64,000 bases of DNA from Pomphorhynchus laevis (GCA_012934845.2 WNNJ02000819.1:1-64000), one strand, 5' to 3'. Positions 20,887-33,600 are shown, numbered from the stretch's first letter. Made by a program: numbers and translations. The notes: generated by a model not told the origin, from the letters alone.

Positions 20887-21990
20887 ACCGCTAGCTTGTT
20901 GATTAGAGCGGGGTGGGAAAAATTTGATGAATACAAAATTTCAAGCAATGCATAGTTTCGGAGGATTAAACGATATCAATTTTTCAAGCAAAAATTCAAA
21001 CAAAATCGACAAACTAGCACGGAAAAGGATGATTTTTTTTCTGCTAATCCCGATAATCAGGTTAGTGTTGTTACTGGATAATTTGCAGGGTGCGGGGATA
21101 CTCCCCCAATCCCTAAACCCAAAAATTTGATTATTATATCACTTACACAGCCTGTGAAAAGGCATAATCTATTCAAAGTTTTTCTCAGACCGTTTGCTGA
21201 CAAGTACACCAATAGAATACTGTTTAATTATGTTAAGTTATATGAGTCAGAGATTAAGATCTCTTTCTCTACTGCCGATATATTAACGGAATACATTACA
21301 TTCTTTAATTCAAATCTAAAACAAATGGGTGACATTCATTCTAAACACATTCTTGCTTCAATTAGAATTACTAACTTTCCATCACAGTTAGAAGAGAAAA
21401 ATATAGATGCTTTAAAGTCAGTCTTTAAAGTTACTAATTTTAGATCAGTCACAAGGAAAAGTAAATTTCCCCTTCCAATCGGATTTTGTTCTGCCCCGCT
21501 TGAGCAAGCAGAAATGTTAACTAAATCAAATTTCGACCCCTTTCTTAGGTATAACTTGCGCTTCTCTATCATGAATTCAGCAGACCTAACATACCCGCAT
21601 TGCGACCAGTGCCATGGTTGGAAGCACTGGGCCTCTTACTGTTCTCTCACAAAAAATTGTGGCGTCTGTGGTCTTGAATCTTGTCATAGTTCTTGAATCT
21701 TGAGAAACCACCCAAGGTTTCTCAAGCTCTTCGTATCTCGTTTACCTAGCATAGTCTGCCTCGATTGGACTCTTCGGGGGTTGAAAGACCTCGGGTGGTT
21801 TAGTTGAATTACGGGGTGTTGGATTGGCTAGTGACCTCAGATCCCACTAGACCTGATTTCATAAATTGGAGGACTAAACAGAACGAAATCCCAAGAATAT
21901 CTGACACATCTTCTTTTTCTTCTTTTCTTTTTAATGACGCTTATATCCCCATGTACTAATTTGGTTTAAGAAAATCTATATTATTAAAAT
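20887..21990 (+). mobile_element. LINE A internally deleted copy (ORF1 joined to 3' end)
   Basis: ORF1 in + orientation (frames at 20924-21127 and 21127-21696, with a knuckle block CDQCHGWKHWASYC and CGVCGLESC) runs head-to-head with the minus copy, their starts about 40 bp apart. At about 21700 the sequence jumps straight to the LINE A ORF2 end (FLKLF-SRL, GLKDLGWFS at 21720-21810) and 3' tail ending TTAAGAAAATCTATATTATT near 21985. The repeated string TCTTGAATCTTG at the jump suggests deletion between short direct repeats. Confidence 0.8.
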
Positions 21991-22099
21991 TTGATGATGA
22001 TACAAAATTTTCGAGTAGTTCGGAGGCGTCTACACATCCATTTGAAAGCACTGACGAAGGTATCTAATCCTGTTAATATTCTTACCGCTGTGACGCTAT

Positions 22100-23025
22100 C
22101 CGCTTAAGACGTGAAATATTTACTGTCCTACCTTGCTTTAATTTCGATCGGTGTATTCCTGAATTTCGAAAGTCTCTTCAATATTCTTCATTCAAGTCGA
22201 TCAAAACTAACGGTTTACTCAAAAATCGTTTATTCAAATATTCGTAGTTTGCTTAATAAGTTATGTGTAATAAAATACCGGATGTATTTTTACACAATCA
22301 TGGTTTAGCTTGTCAGTAGCAGACACAGATACATCTATTGCTGAATATAACATAAGTAGGAGTGATAGAGCAGGTAAGCTTGGAGGAGGTGTAATCGCAT
22401 ATATCTTTAATAGGCTTCAATTTCGAATTGTTGAAACTCAGTTATCCTATTAACCACAATGAAACCTTGTGCATCAAATTATATGGTCAACACCCAATAA
22501 CTGTATTAACTCTGTCTCGTTCTTCTAGATCAAACTTAGATAGCATGCATACTTTAATGGAGATAACTAGTTATAGTGATAAATTTGTTGTACTTGAAGA
22601 CTTCAACATGCCACCTATCAATTAAACTACTCACACTTTTTGATAACTCAGATGTCGAGAGTTTAAAGCTACTTGATAAAGAAGTTGCTTAATAAACAGC
22701 TTAGCTATTAAGCAGCGTGTTAGTCAGAGGTCAAGATTTTCACTGAGGTCACATTCGAATTATGTTTTACTATACCATATGACATTATCGATCGATTACG
22801 TTATCTTGAGTCAAGAGGTCATTGAGATCATGTGGTCATTTCGATTAATTTGAGTGATGCCTACTCACATGGAGTAAATTCGTTGTCATCTGTAAATCTT
22901 TTCAGAACTAACTCGGATCTAGTGGCAAAATATGTTGTTTCGGTAAAGTGGTTAGATGCTTTTGATTTTGGCTTCGAATATAAATGACAGTTTTTCAGAG
23001 ATACTCTGTACTACCTCCTTAATCG
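22100..23025 (+). mobile_element. LINE C endonuclease fragment (+)
   Basis: Endonuclease-like landmarks: YSNIRSLLNKL near 22220 (N-terminal block of APE endonuclease ORF2s), a DRAG-LGGGVIAY-like stretch near 22360-22400, and KFVVLEDFNMPPIN near 22580-22625 (the GDFN block). It is broken by frameshifts. A different family from LINE A. Confidence 0.65.
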
Positions 23026-23029
23026 TTTA

Positions 23030-24060
23030 TCACCTCTTCAAAGCAAAACCTATTTGACTTACCCAATGACGAATAGTAGTATAAGATTTGCATGAACCAA
23101 TACCACGTTTATATAGCTGGAAAGCACCAACTTGTTCTCTGATAGCACATGTCAACGCGTTATCGAACCATTTGGGTTTGGAAGAATATGGTCTACGTAG
23201 TACCCGAAGGGAAAAGGCGTAAAGCAGATTAGTCAATGTTACGTGAAAGAATGACCAAATTACATAAGCACCAACTGTTCCCACACAAGGCAACTTTACC
23301 AAACTCAATATCACACTAATTTTATCGTAATCAGCATTCATTACACTAATCGTTTTCTTTAAACTGGCCAAACTCGAAACATGACCAAATATAATGATCT
23401 GTAGAGTGTAGTGATCGCTTGAGCCTAATGGAAAACCGTAGTTTGATGAGTTAACGACATAATTATTGGTACATAACATAAATCTAGGAGGGAATGCAGT
23501 TATTACGAAAACGAATACCACAATGGACAAACTAACAGAGAATAAGCTCATTGATTGCATCTTGTAAGGCAGATTTTTCATAATCACATCCCTGACACGC
23601 GGTATAAGAAATTCAATTCATATGTGGAGGGTTGGAATCTCAGCAAATTAAGTTATCAATAACATTAGAACAATAAACTTTCAACGACATGATAACACGG
23701 GATGTATTGGACCAAGGCTATATTAAACAATGCAAATGCGATCGTTCATCCATCACCTCAAACCATAAGATTTCATTTCCATAATCGTCAACACAAGACT
23801 TAATTACACCATAAATAAGATTATCACGTATATATGCACCTACCCCTACCTCTGATATACGCCGATCACAACGAATTTCAGAATAACCGTGAATACCAAT
23901 TGAAGAGTCCAGAATATTGCAATTTAACCAAGTTACAGTAAAAACAGTATGTCAAGATTTTTAAGATGTACTATTGCTTTGATTTCATCTAACTTCTTTA
24001 AAGACTCAGAACATTGGAATAGAATATGTGAAAGCAGTTTTTGTAGATGCGCATGGAACT
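23030..24060 (-). mobile_element. LINE C endonuclease and linker fragment (-)
   Basis: On the minus strand, from 24.0 kb leftwards: VTWLNCNILDSSIGIHGY and EIRCDRRISEVGVGAYI (endonuclease core), then at 23587-23030 PLGSSDHYTLQ (the SDH catalytic block) and KPKWFDNALTCAIREQ linker. It faces the + copy at 22.1-23.0 kb tail-to-tail. No reverse transcriptase part. Confidence 0.7.
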
Positions 24061-24424
24061 TTATAGACAACTCATTTTAAAGAATTCACATATTCAAATA
24101 GCAATAATAAATCCGGATAATCGACCGTTAGTAGCGAGCATAGTGTCTACAGTTTTTTAGGCTTTCCAGTCATATGGGATGATTTTATTTTCTAAAAAAC
24201 TGAAAATATGTTGTATAATGCAATGTAAATGCTATGAGTAAGATTTTTAAGAATAATTGACGGAAGATTATCCAAATCAAATGAATAGCGGCATTTAAGA
24301 CTTAAGAGTTCGGTAAAACTTCACTGTGAGATCAGAAATATAGAGGATAGACTTAGTGGCAAATGCTTCTTAATTTTATGAAGATATGTGTTGAGGACAA
24401 AATAATTTTTTATAATGCAGAGGG
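24061..24424. other. Stretch without recognised features
   Basis: AT-rich; no supported gene or repeat. Confidence 0.4.
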
Positions 24425-26190
24425 TCTAGGTCCTAGCTAAATTGCTGAACCTTCCTAATCTCGCTTCTTCCGCTAGACTGACCCTCTCGTCTGAATACTG
24501 GCGCACAAGATATTGCTTCCAGTTGAGTAAGGATAGTGCGAGTATTGCTCGTCTTAACCCTTCTCAGTCTTCCTTTTGGAAGATATTCAAGAAGGATAAG
24601 TTTGTTTGTTGGAAGGATTGGGCTTTGGGCTGAATCGGTAGTATATACCTTGATCAAGTTTTGGAGGAGTCACTAGCCCTACACAATTATGGAGTCACGC
24701 AATCTCCGCAACCAATCCCGTCCTGGGGAGACTTCAGGAGTAGAGACTTATCTATCACAGATATTCTAAACTCCTAAGGGCCTCTTCCGGGCACCTCCAA
24801 ATCCGTCGCTCCACTCTCTTCTCGTGTCTGTCAGCTATTGACAGCCGATCAAAGAATGGAGGTTGTCGTCCCAATGCTATGAGACATCCCATCCGATGTG
24901 GCCGGCATCAACATTAGCAAGATAATTTTTGATCAAAAAAAGTATCCGGTCTCTTGTCCAAAAGATCTGCGGCCCATTTCGATTCAAAATTCCCTCGTCT
25001 CGATCTACGAGAAAGCGCTTGCGCGTAGAATCCGCGATCATTTGATTATGCGAAATTTAATCCCACCTGGTTTCCATGGGTTTGTCAAAGGTCGCTCGGT
25101 TCATTCAGCAGTTGGTGAAGTGCATCGGTTTTGTCAGGAGAACAGTCATCAGCTAACTGTGGCTGTTATCCTTGATTTTTCCGCTGCATTTGACCGCATT
25201 TCCATTCCATTTATTATCTCTTCTCTCAGGTCCCTCGGGTTGCCTGCGAGAATCGTTAACAGGGTGGAGATACTGCTGTACACCAAGCGATTTTATTATG
25301 AAGACGACCCTGATGCGCGTCAGTTCTACTCTATTACGGGTGTGCCTCAAGGTTCACCACTTTCTTTAATCTTGTATCTTGCTGCCTCCATAAATCTCTT
25401 CAAAATATTTAAACAGCGTGATCAACGTCTAGTGGTGTACGCTGATGACACCACAGCCATGTTCACTGGACGCAGGTGTAAAGACGTTGTCTCTGACATC
25501 AGCCGTTTTTTTCAAGATTAAAAGACACGCTACTCCAATCCAATCTTATTTTAAACTCCGCAAAATCGCAGGTGGTAGTTTTTCTTGGCTCCCCTGCGAC
25601 AAAGAAAAAACTCAAGAGACTGGCACTATCTGCACTCCTCCATTTTTGCCTCAAAACCACTCCCTACCTTCACAAGTCGAGTAAAATACCTGGGGTTCAC
25701 CGTTTCGGTGAACTGGTTGGCAACATACGACCTGGATAGACTCAAACGTATCCTGAAGAGAGCTAGATGGGCTCTGAAACAGGCTCAGCATCTGTCGTTG
25801 AAAGGGAAAACCTAGGTGCACCTTTGGGGCACCTGGGCTATCTCGGTATTAGTCTTCTTTTCAAGAGGACGTCCCCCAGAACAAAGACTAAGGTTCCTAA
25901 AGTTTCTCGTCTATCGTTTACTCAGCATAGTCTACACCGATTGGATTCTTCGGGGGGGGGAGGTGGTGTGAAAGACCCCGGGTGGTTCAGTCGGAAGGCG
26001 GCGTGTTGGATCGGTTGGGGGGCTCAGATCCCCATGGATTTGAGGCCGTAGCTTGAGTGGAAGACGTGAAGAGTGAAGATCGAAGACAATTATGTTTAAC
26101 TGTCTTGTCAATATTACTGTAGTTTGTTTATGTGCATGTTATTTACTTTATTAAGAAAATCTATTATTATTATTGTTTCTCGGAAATTTA
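24425..26190 (+). mobile_element. LINE A ORF2: linker, reverse transcriptase and 3' end (best copy)
   Basis: Begins with the linker (LNLPNLASSARLTLSSEYW), then SWGDFRSRDLS, and a 207-codon open frame at 24898-25521 with the RT domain: RPISIQNSLVSIYEKAL, HGFVKGRSVHS, motif A VILDFSAAFDRISIP, motif B GVPQGSPLSLILYLA and motif C VVYADDTTA. Frameshifts follow, then the thumb/tail (VKYLGFTVSVNW, LKRILKRARWALKQAQ) and a C-terminus with GWFSRKAACWIGWG. The 3' tail ends at TTAAGAAAATCTATTATTATTATTG near 26180, a (ATT)n end. 5' truncated; lacks ORF1 and endonuclease. Confidence 0.9.
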
Positions 26191-26339
26191 TATTTTGCAA
26201 CGCTTTAACGAATAGACTCATATATTCCTCAACGATTTTATCAAAATCGATCATTTAAGTTTATTGTGTAAACAGACTCCATTGTTTTTAAACATTGAAC
26301 AAATCGATATAAATCAATGTAAAATTTATTGTTACAAAT

Positions 26340-26890
26340 TTTCGATCACTACTGCTAATCAGAAACATAACAATATCGAACATTTGTAACAATACATGTT
26401 ACGTTGACTTTCGATTTGTTCAACATTTAAGTTTACGTTGCACGGCAGTATAAGACGGGCAAGTTCGGCGTCAATACTAACACGCATAACGACATGATCG
26501 GAGTTCCTGATCGGATAACCACATGATATATTACTAACAAGATAGAAAGGCATAGAGAAACATAGGTCCAGTAATGAGCAGGATGATGTTTATAATCTAG
26601 TGAAACCTTTTATATGCTGTATAACATAAGCGTGTTGCAGGTATCGAGGATGTCGAGGGTGTCGCTATCACTATCACTACAGATAGCTGTGTTTCAGTCG
26701 ACATCAAGACCGTTGAAGTCACTGAGCGCAATAACTCTTCAAGATGAAGTAATCTAGTCAACTGACATGCCATTGAAAGTGTAGATGAAAACGGCGACTG
26801 ATAGATTCTACCAATAGTAAGTTTGAAGGGAGGTCGCAGCTTACATCATAAGTGTTATTATTATTCACTGTGCCATCGTCAGCTCGCAAG
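26340..26890 (-). mobile_element. LINE C-like endonuclease fragment (-)
   Basis: The minus-strand frame carries PIRNSDHVVMRVSI, the SDH block closing an APE endonuclease, preceded by decayed sequence reading DFNGLDVD and DTLDILDTC (GDFN and LD blocks). Several frame breaks. Only loosely tied to the family at 23-24 kb. Confidence 0.55.
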
Positions 26891-26904
26891 GCATCACAAC
26901 TTAT

Positions 26905-28975
26905 ATGAGACTTCACTTGGAGAGCTCGGAGAGAACATTTAACACAACACTTTCATCGTCTTATATTCCTTCTTTTGTTCTCGGTGACTTTAACATTCGT
27001 CTTGATCGCCCGGCTGACTCTGACTCTATCACTTTAACTAATCTTTTTTCTAATTTCAACTATAAATTACTTTCAAGATGCCCAACTCATATTCTCGGCG
27101 GTGTTCTCGACATCATTGATGTTCCTAACTGCTTCAATGACTATACCTCCTTGTCGAATACTGATCCTGGTTTGTTCGATGATTTCCTCGCCACTCTTAC
27201 TTCTACTCGTCCCCATCCTCCTTCTTTGCCTCCACCATTATCCACACCAAGTCAACCCTGGAAACTTCTCGATATCCCTATTCTCTGCACAGCATTACTC
27301 AATTCTTCACTATTTTCGCTTCCTCTTAACTATCTCTCTCCCGATGATCTCTGCATTCTGTTTGATTCTGAACTTATGTCTATCATCAATAAACTTCTGC
27401 CTAGTCGACTCCGACGCTCTCAGCGCTTGCGCCATGCTCCCTGGTTCGATTCTGACTGTAGTCTTTCTAAGCGTCGAATCCGTCACTATTTTCGTGTGTA
27501 TAATCGCTTTCTTAAACGTTCTCCCAACTTACTCCCTTGAAATCACCGTGATTCCTACTTTTCTCTACGCCGTTCACATCTCATTCTTATACGTACTAAA
27601 CGTACTATGTTTTGGCGAAATCAACTCGAGTCATCTTCCAACTCTAAATCTCATTGGAAAATTTTAAACTCAATTCTTTCACGATTATCTACTCCTTGTA
27701 ATATATATCCTGATGAATTTTCTTCTTATCTACAAACTAAGCTATTTAATTTACTTTCCCTACTACCCGTAGCCCCCTTGTAGCCACTCTTTTCTTTAAA
27801 TACTTCCCTCCCCGAGCTTTTTCACCTTCCCGTTTCGTCTGATGAAGTTGCTTCGGTTCTGCTGTCATAACCTAATAAAATCTCTCCTTTTGACCCAATT
27901 CCCACTTACTTGCTTAAAAATATCTGCTCATCTATCTCATCATTCCTAACCACATTGTTAAACTCGTCTATCCGTAGCCGTACATTTCCTTCCATCGGGA
28001 AATGCGCGACTGTTCATTCTCTCATCAAAAAGCAATTACTTTACTCCTCACTACCATCTTCGTACCGTCTTATCTCACTTCTCCCAACCCTCTCTAAACT
28101 CCTTGAGCGTCTCGTTCTCAAGCAAGTTAATACATATATCTTTTCCTCCAACTTATTTCCTCCCTTCCAAGCCGCTTTTAGCTGTAATTACTCTACAGAA
28201 ATTGCTTGTTTTAAAGTTTATAATGACTTAATCATATCGCGCGATCATAAATTGTGTAGTGTCATAGTTTCTCTTGATTTAACATCTTCTTTTGACATCG
28301 TCGATCACTCGATTCTTCTCCATCGCCTTCGTCATGATTACGGATTCTCTTTACCCACTGTATCATGGTTTTCTTCGTATCTATCAAACCGTACATTTCG
28401 CGTCTATTCTAACTCTTCTCTCTCCCATCCTTCGTCCATCCCGTCCGGTGTTCCACAAGGCTCAGTATTAGGCCCTATGCTTTTCTCTCTTCTTTTCGGT
28501 TATTTGCCTTCGTTTTCTCATACATCTAACTTTCATTTTAAGCAATATGCTGATGACATTCTCATCTATGATCATGCACCTGTTTATCGTATTCAGGATC
28601 TTAGTGTTTCTGCTTCCGACTGTCTTGTCTCAATTTACAATCATCTTTCTTCACTTCGCCTTTCTCTGAATCCTGATAAATCCAAAATTATGTAGATCCT
28701 ACCTCGACGCCTCGACTTAGAACCTCCCTCCGTATCATTAAATTCTACAATTCTTCTATCGTTGATAATCTCGTTTTTCTAGGCTTCCATTTCGACAACC
28801 GACTTTCACTTAAACCTTTTGTTAGAGATAAAGTACACTCATCTATCTTGATACTCCGCAATCTCCGTCAAGTTCGTCGATTAATCGATTTACCTTCTTG
28901 TATGACTATCATATCTTATCTCCTTTTTTCAACCTTCATTTTTCAACGACATCTCTCTTGTCGCATACATCCGCA
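26905..28975 (+). mobile_element. LINE B copy 1 (CR1/L2-like ORF2)
   Basis: Pyrimidine-rich coding strand. 26905-27540 is the endonuclease end: FVLGDFNIRLD, LGGVLDIIDVPNCF and an LSNTDPGLFDDF block, which replaces the usual SDH. 27910-28695 is the reverse transcriptase: YRLISLLPTLSKLLERLV, FQAAFSCNYSTEIA, motif A VIVSLDLTSSFDIVDHSIL, motif B SGVPQGSVLGPMLFSLLF, motif C QYADDILIY. The thumb region continues to about 28970 and then switches abruptly to the ORF1-end sequence of another copy. It has a few frame breaks, so it is an old copy. Confidence 0.85.
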
Positions 28976-29745
28976 TAAACAAATCTTCTCAATCTAATCC
29001 TTTTCGGACCCTCTCCTGAAAATTGTTTTCAATCATCGCTCTCACGCGTCCTCTGTCCTCTCCCAACGATTTAAACTCATCTCCACTTCAACCACTCGAA
29101 TTTTCCCTGATCGCACACCTTCCGAAATCGCCCAACTCTCTTTCGCTGAATCGAAAAACGCCGTTGCGAGGAAAACGGCGAAACATCTCTCTCCATCCGA
29201 AACATCGACGGAAATTATCAAGTAGTCCACACCTGCCCCAAAATTCGATAGCGCTCCATTTCCTCTTTGTGTCTTCTCCGCTAGGCCCTTTCACCATTAC
29301 ACACGGTTTCCGCCTCAACATCCTCAACACTAGAACTATTCTCCATAAATCCAATATTATCATCAACCTATTTAGCAACAAATGCATCGATCTCTTCGCC
29401 TCCTCGAATCCTGGCACTCAGATTCCGACGACCTTTCCATTCGCTGTCTTCTATCTGCCGGTTGCTCACTAGTCGAATCTGCCCGCCCCCTCAGCTTATT
29501 CACTTCTAAATTCTCTAATCATGACGTCATTGCCGCGTTCGCCGGTCACCCCGCGTCTCTTCGCAAAATCATTCTCTCTTTTAGTCCTTGCTCTTTTGAA
29601 TTGCTCACTTGTCGTTATTCCAGCCCGATCACTCTAGATCTCGCCATTGTATACCGTCCTGGTTCATCATTTCCTACTTCCTTGTTTTTTACCGATCAGA
29701 TTTTTCGCAGATTAGTTGATTTTAAAGAATTATAAGGTCCGCTAC
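28976..29745 (+). mobile_element. LINE B copy 2 (end of ORF1 and start of ORF2)
   Basis: Matches 31550-32275 of copy 3 at nucleotide level (ACAAATCTT-TCAATCTAATCC, ATTGTTTTCAATCAT-GCTCTCACGCG and onward). It covers the ORF1 end and the first part of the ORF2 endonuclease (GFRLNILNTRTILHKSNIIINLF, LAIVYRPG). It is joined directly behind copy 1, so the pair is an insertion or recombination chimera. It stops at about 29745. Confidence 0.8.
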
Positions 29746-29820
29746 ATTATGTTACAGAGACAAACGAATCTGTGAAATCAGGTGTTTTCTCTTTGTAGTT
29801 CAGAGTATTCGTGTTTAGAT

Positions 29821-30264
29821 CTACACATTTTTCATGTGAAGTTTGAAAAGTTTGATAATATGCTGGTTGGGGCTGTTGTGAATTGCAGTGGGAGATTTTT
29901 GCTTGACGCTGTTCAACAACATGAAGAGATGGCGCCGACTCATCGCTTTTCTCCTCGACAGTTCAGTTATATCCAATCGTGTGTCGTTACACACGCAATA
30001 ACCACAAATGAAATGTTTACTTTCGTATCTTGCAATATCAATTTTTTCACCTTTAAGAGTGTCCAAACATCGCATCCCTGCTTGTCGCATCCAACTTCCA
30101 ACTGAATATAGCCATCGTCTGTCTGTTTGTTGCGAGTTTTCACCGATTTCATTGTGTGTCCTTGGATAAGTCTCCGCTAAACTTCTCAAGTTGTTAGTCT
30201 GCAAGTCGTTAGTTGTGTGTTTAAGCTGTTTAAAAATTTTATTGTAAGAATTTATAATAACCAA
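29821..30264 (-). CDS. Unrecognised frame, possibly a DNA-transposase fragment
   Basis: A 147-codon minus frame and an overlapping one at 30152-29967 share this stretch. The shorter frame has DDGYIQLEVGCDKQGC, loosely like the DGY-WRC...C zinc-ribbon block of Merlin/IS1016-type transposases, followed by a TTHDW block reminiscent of their T-DW motif. The match is weak and no terminal repeats were found, so function is left open. Confidence 0.25.
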   Translation of the reverse strand: MVIINSYNKIFKQLKHTTNDLQTNNLRSLAETYPRTHNEIGENSQQTDRRWLYSVGSWMRQAGMRCLDTLKGEKIDIARYESKHFICGYCVCNDTRLDITELSRRKAMSRRHLFMLLNSVKQKSPTAIHNSPNQHIIKLFKLHMKNV

Positions 30265-30539
30265 GACAATTTTTTATTGAGTGAAGAGGTGGTCAAATAA
30301 GAAAAAGAGGATGGGAAATTGTCTCCACCGAATTTTGGGTAGAAAACGGACGATATCAAAATTTTAATTAATCTGTTTGATTGCTAGTAAGGATTCACCG
30401 TTACTACACGAGTAAGTTTTTCATCACGATCAGACTCGAGGTTGTCAATGTTGGATGGGGAGAACTCAGAAAACTTTCCAATATAATTTTAACTGTCATT
30501 ATATTACTGAAAAAAATTCGAGATATAAAATACGTACAT

Positions 30540-30601
30540 TCCAGATCAATCCAGTTCCAGATCAATTCAGTTCCAAATCAATCCAGTTCCAGATCAATCC
30601 T
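30540..30601. repeat. 15-bp minisatellite, four copies
   Basis: Direct copies of CCAGTTCCAGATCAAT with single-base variation, starting near 30541. It lies just upstream of LINE B copy 3. Confidence 0.85.
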
Positions 30602-30699
30602 AATTTATTTAAACTATATTGATAAAACAACTACTTACAATCTAAAATACATACAATAATATATGCAATCTTAAAGCACTGAGCAACAAAAAACCGATA

Positions 30700-33600
30700 C
30701 GGAAAGAACTGATTTACGACCGACGTTCACGAATCAAACGACTATATACAAATGGGTCGGGAAAATAAAAGTCTCAAGTTTTCAACCATGTCGCGTCTAA
30801 CACTGATGTTCGAGATATTTCCAATGGATCTGAACAACAAGTCCTTTGCTCAAACAATGATTGTCACACGTGGGTAAGTATTTGGACTTCAGAATCCCAG
30901 GCATCTTGCCTTGCAGACAACGAATTCTACTGTGGCTACTGTTCTGCTAAGATGATAAATACAATGAAGAGTGAAATAGAGAGTCTCCAACAAACTAATC
31001 CGCAAACTTTCCAATAAGCACATATCAACATCCAACACGTCCACTCAAACTGCCCCGTCGTTTCTAATGTCCTTTCTCGACCCATCGACCCTGCCTACAT
31101 ATACACTTCCCATTCCATGTCATCTTCACTCCCCCACACCCCATCCCGTCCTTCACGTCTCGTTTCTCAATAGCCTACATCCCTCAATCAAAATCACCTC
31201 CACCAACCTCCACGATCCTTCCACTCCTAACATTTCCTCACATCGCTTGCCACCCTCTTTATTACCATTATCCTCTATGCCTCCCGTCGTCAAACCAAAT
31301 CCCTCCAAATCATCAACTGTCGGCTCTTCTATCGTGATCTCACCCACTTACGTCAGTCGTCCTTCTTCACGGAAGCGCTTTCCTTCTATCGATCGTTGCG
31401 TCATCGTCACTAATATCATTCCTTTCAACTCAGTATCTCCACAAGCACGTCTCGACCACGATGTGTCCGCCTTCAGATCCATCCTCTCGTCTATTGTTCC
31501 TGCGAATAAACCATCCTTTTTCAAGGACATTTCTCCTGTTGCATTCATCCGTCTAAACAAATCTTATCAATCTAATCCTTCCCAGCCCCCTCCTAAAAAT
31601 TGTTTTCAATCATTGCTCTCACGCGTCTTCTGTCCTCTCTCAACGATTTAAACTAATGTCCTCTTCAACCACTCGAATTTTCCCCGATCGCACCCCTTTT
31701 GAAATCGCACAACTCTCTTCTGCCCGCATCAAAAAACGCCGTCGCGAGGAAAACGGCGGAACATCACTCTCTATCCGAAACAGATGGAAAATTTCAAGTT
31801 GTCCACACCCGTCCTAAAATTCGACGGCGCTCCATTTCCTCTATGTGTCGTCTCCACTAGACTCTTTCGCCACCACACACGGTTTCCGCTTTGGCCTCCT
31901 CAACACTAGATCTATTCTCAATAAATCCGATCTTATCCTCAACCTATTCAACAAGCAATCCATCGATCTCTTCTGCCTCACCGAATCCTGGCACTCAGAT
32001 TCCGACGACCTTTTCATTCGCCGTTTGCTCTCTGCCGGTTGCTCTCTGCCTTTTGCTCTCTAGTCGAATCCGCCTGCCCCCTCAGCTTATACCCTTCTAA
32101 ATTCTCTAATCATGGCGGCATCGTCCCATTCGCGAGTCACCCCGTGTCTCTTCGCAAAATCAATCCCCCTTTCACACCTTGCTCTTTTGAATTGCTCACT
32201 TGTCGTTCTTCTAACCCGATCACTCTAGATCTCGCCATTGTATACCGTCCGCCTCTACCGCCCATTTTCTACTGATTCAATCCGGATCATCAACATTCAA
32301 TCTAACTAAAATTACAAACTCATCTCCACTGCCCCCACACATATATTTGGAGGGGCACTCGACATCATAGCTGTACCTGATCGTTTCGCTGCCTACACCT
32401 CTCTGCACATCTCCGATCATGGTCTATCCGACAACTTTCTCGTCACCTTTAATCTTACTTCCAATCACTCCTCGTTTCACACACCCACCATCCTACGTCG
32501 CACTTGGAGAAATCTTGATCTCCACCTCCTCTGATCCGCCTTACTTAAATCGTCTCTATCTTTCTCCATAAAAACATTATCATTTACTCATGATCTTGCC
32601 TTTCTTTTCGCCAAAAACATTTCGCCTTACAACATCAATCCCCATGATTATTCGTCATTTCTTCAGACCAAAGTATCCACGTTGATCTCTCACAACCCCG
32701 TCTCTATGCCATCGCACTGCTAATTTCTCGCCTCATCTTCCCGAAACTTTCATATTCTTCGTGTCTTACCTACCGAAGTCTCATCTATCATCATGTTCTT
32801 GTCAAACAAAACCTAACCTGCCGATCCCCTGCTTATCCCCATACTAAAATCCATATACTCATCGATATCCCATTTCCTCACAACCTTGTTTAACTCATCA
32901 ATCCGCAGTCGTATCTTTCCATCACATTGGAAATCCTCCATCGTTCGTTTCCACTTTAAGAACAATCGCTCGAACCGTCACTTCCTTCTAGCTATCGGCC
33001 CATTTCACTCCTCCCTACTCTTTCCAAGCTCTTAGAGCGCCTTACCTTAACACTGATCAACGTTTATATATCTTCATCTAATCTGTACTCTCCTTACCAA
33101 TCCGATTTCCGCTCTAATCACTCCACAGAAATCGCATGTATGAAAGTTTACAACGATCTACTCATTAATCGTGACAAGGATTTATATAGTGTTCTCCTCT
33201 CCCTCGACATATCATCCGCCTTCGACATCGTCGACCACTCCATCCTCTTGTCTCGCCTTCGTTTTGATTACGGCTTCTCTTCCTCCTCCGTAGCATGGTT
33301 TGCCTCATATTTATCCGAATGTTATTTTCGAGTCTGTTCAAATTCATTATCCTCTCTTCCCATTCCTATTTTTTTGCGGGATCCCACAAGGTTCAGTCGT
33401 AGGACCCCTACTTTTCTCTCTTCTAGTTGGCGATCTCTCTCGATTTATCAAACCTTACTGCTTCAACACCTCCTCCGTTCACAACTTCTCGACACATGAT
33501 TTACATTTTTGTTTTGTTGTGGTCATGTAAGCGTGTGCTGGCACGCATTTGCAACGTTAAAATAAATCATTTTTAACGTCATGCAATACGCTGATGACAT

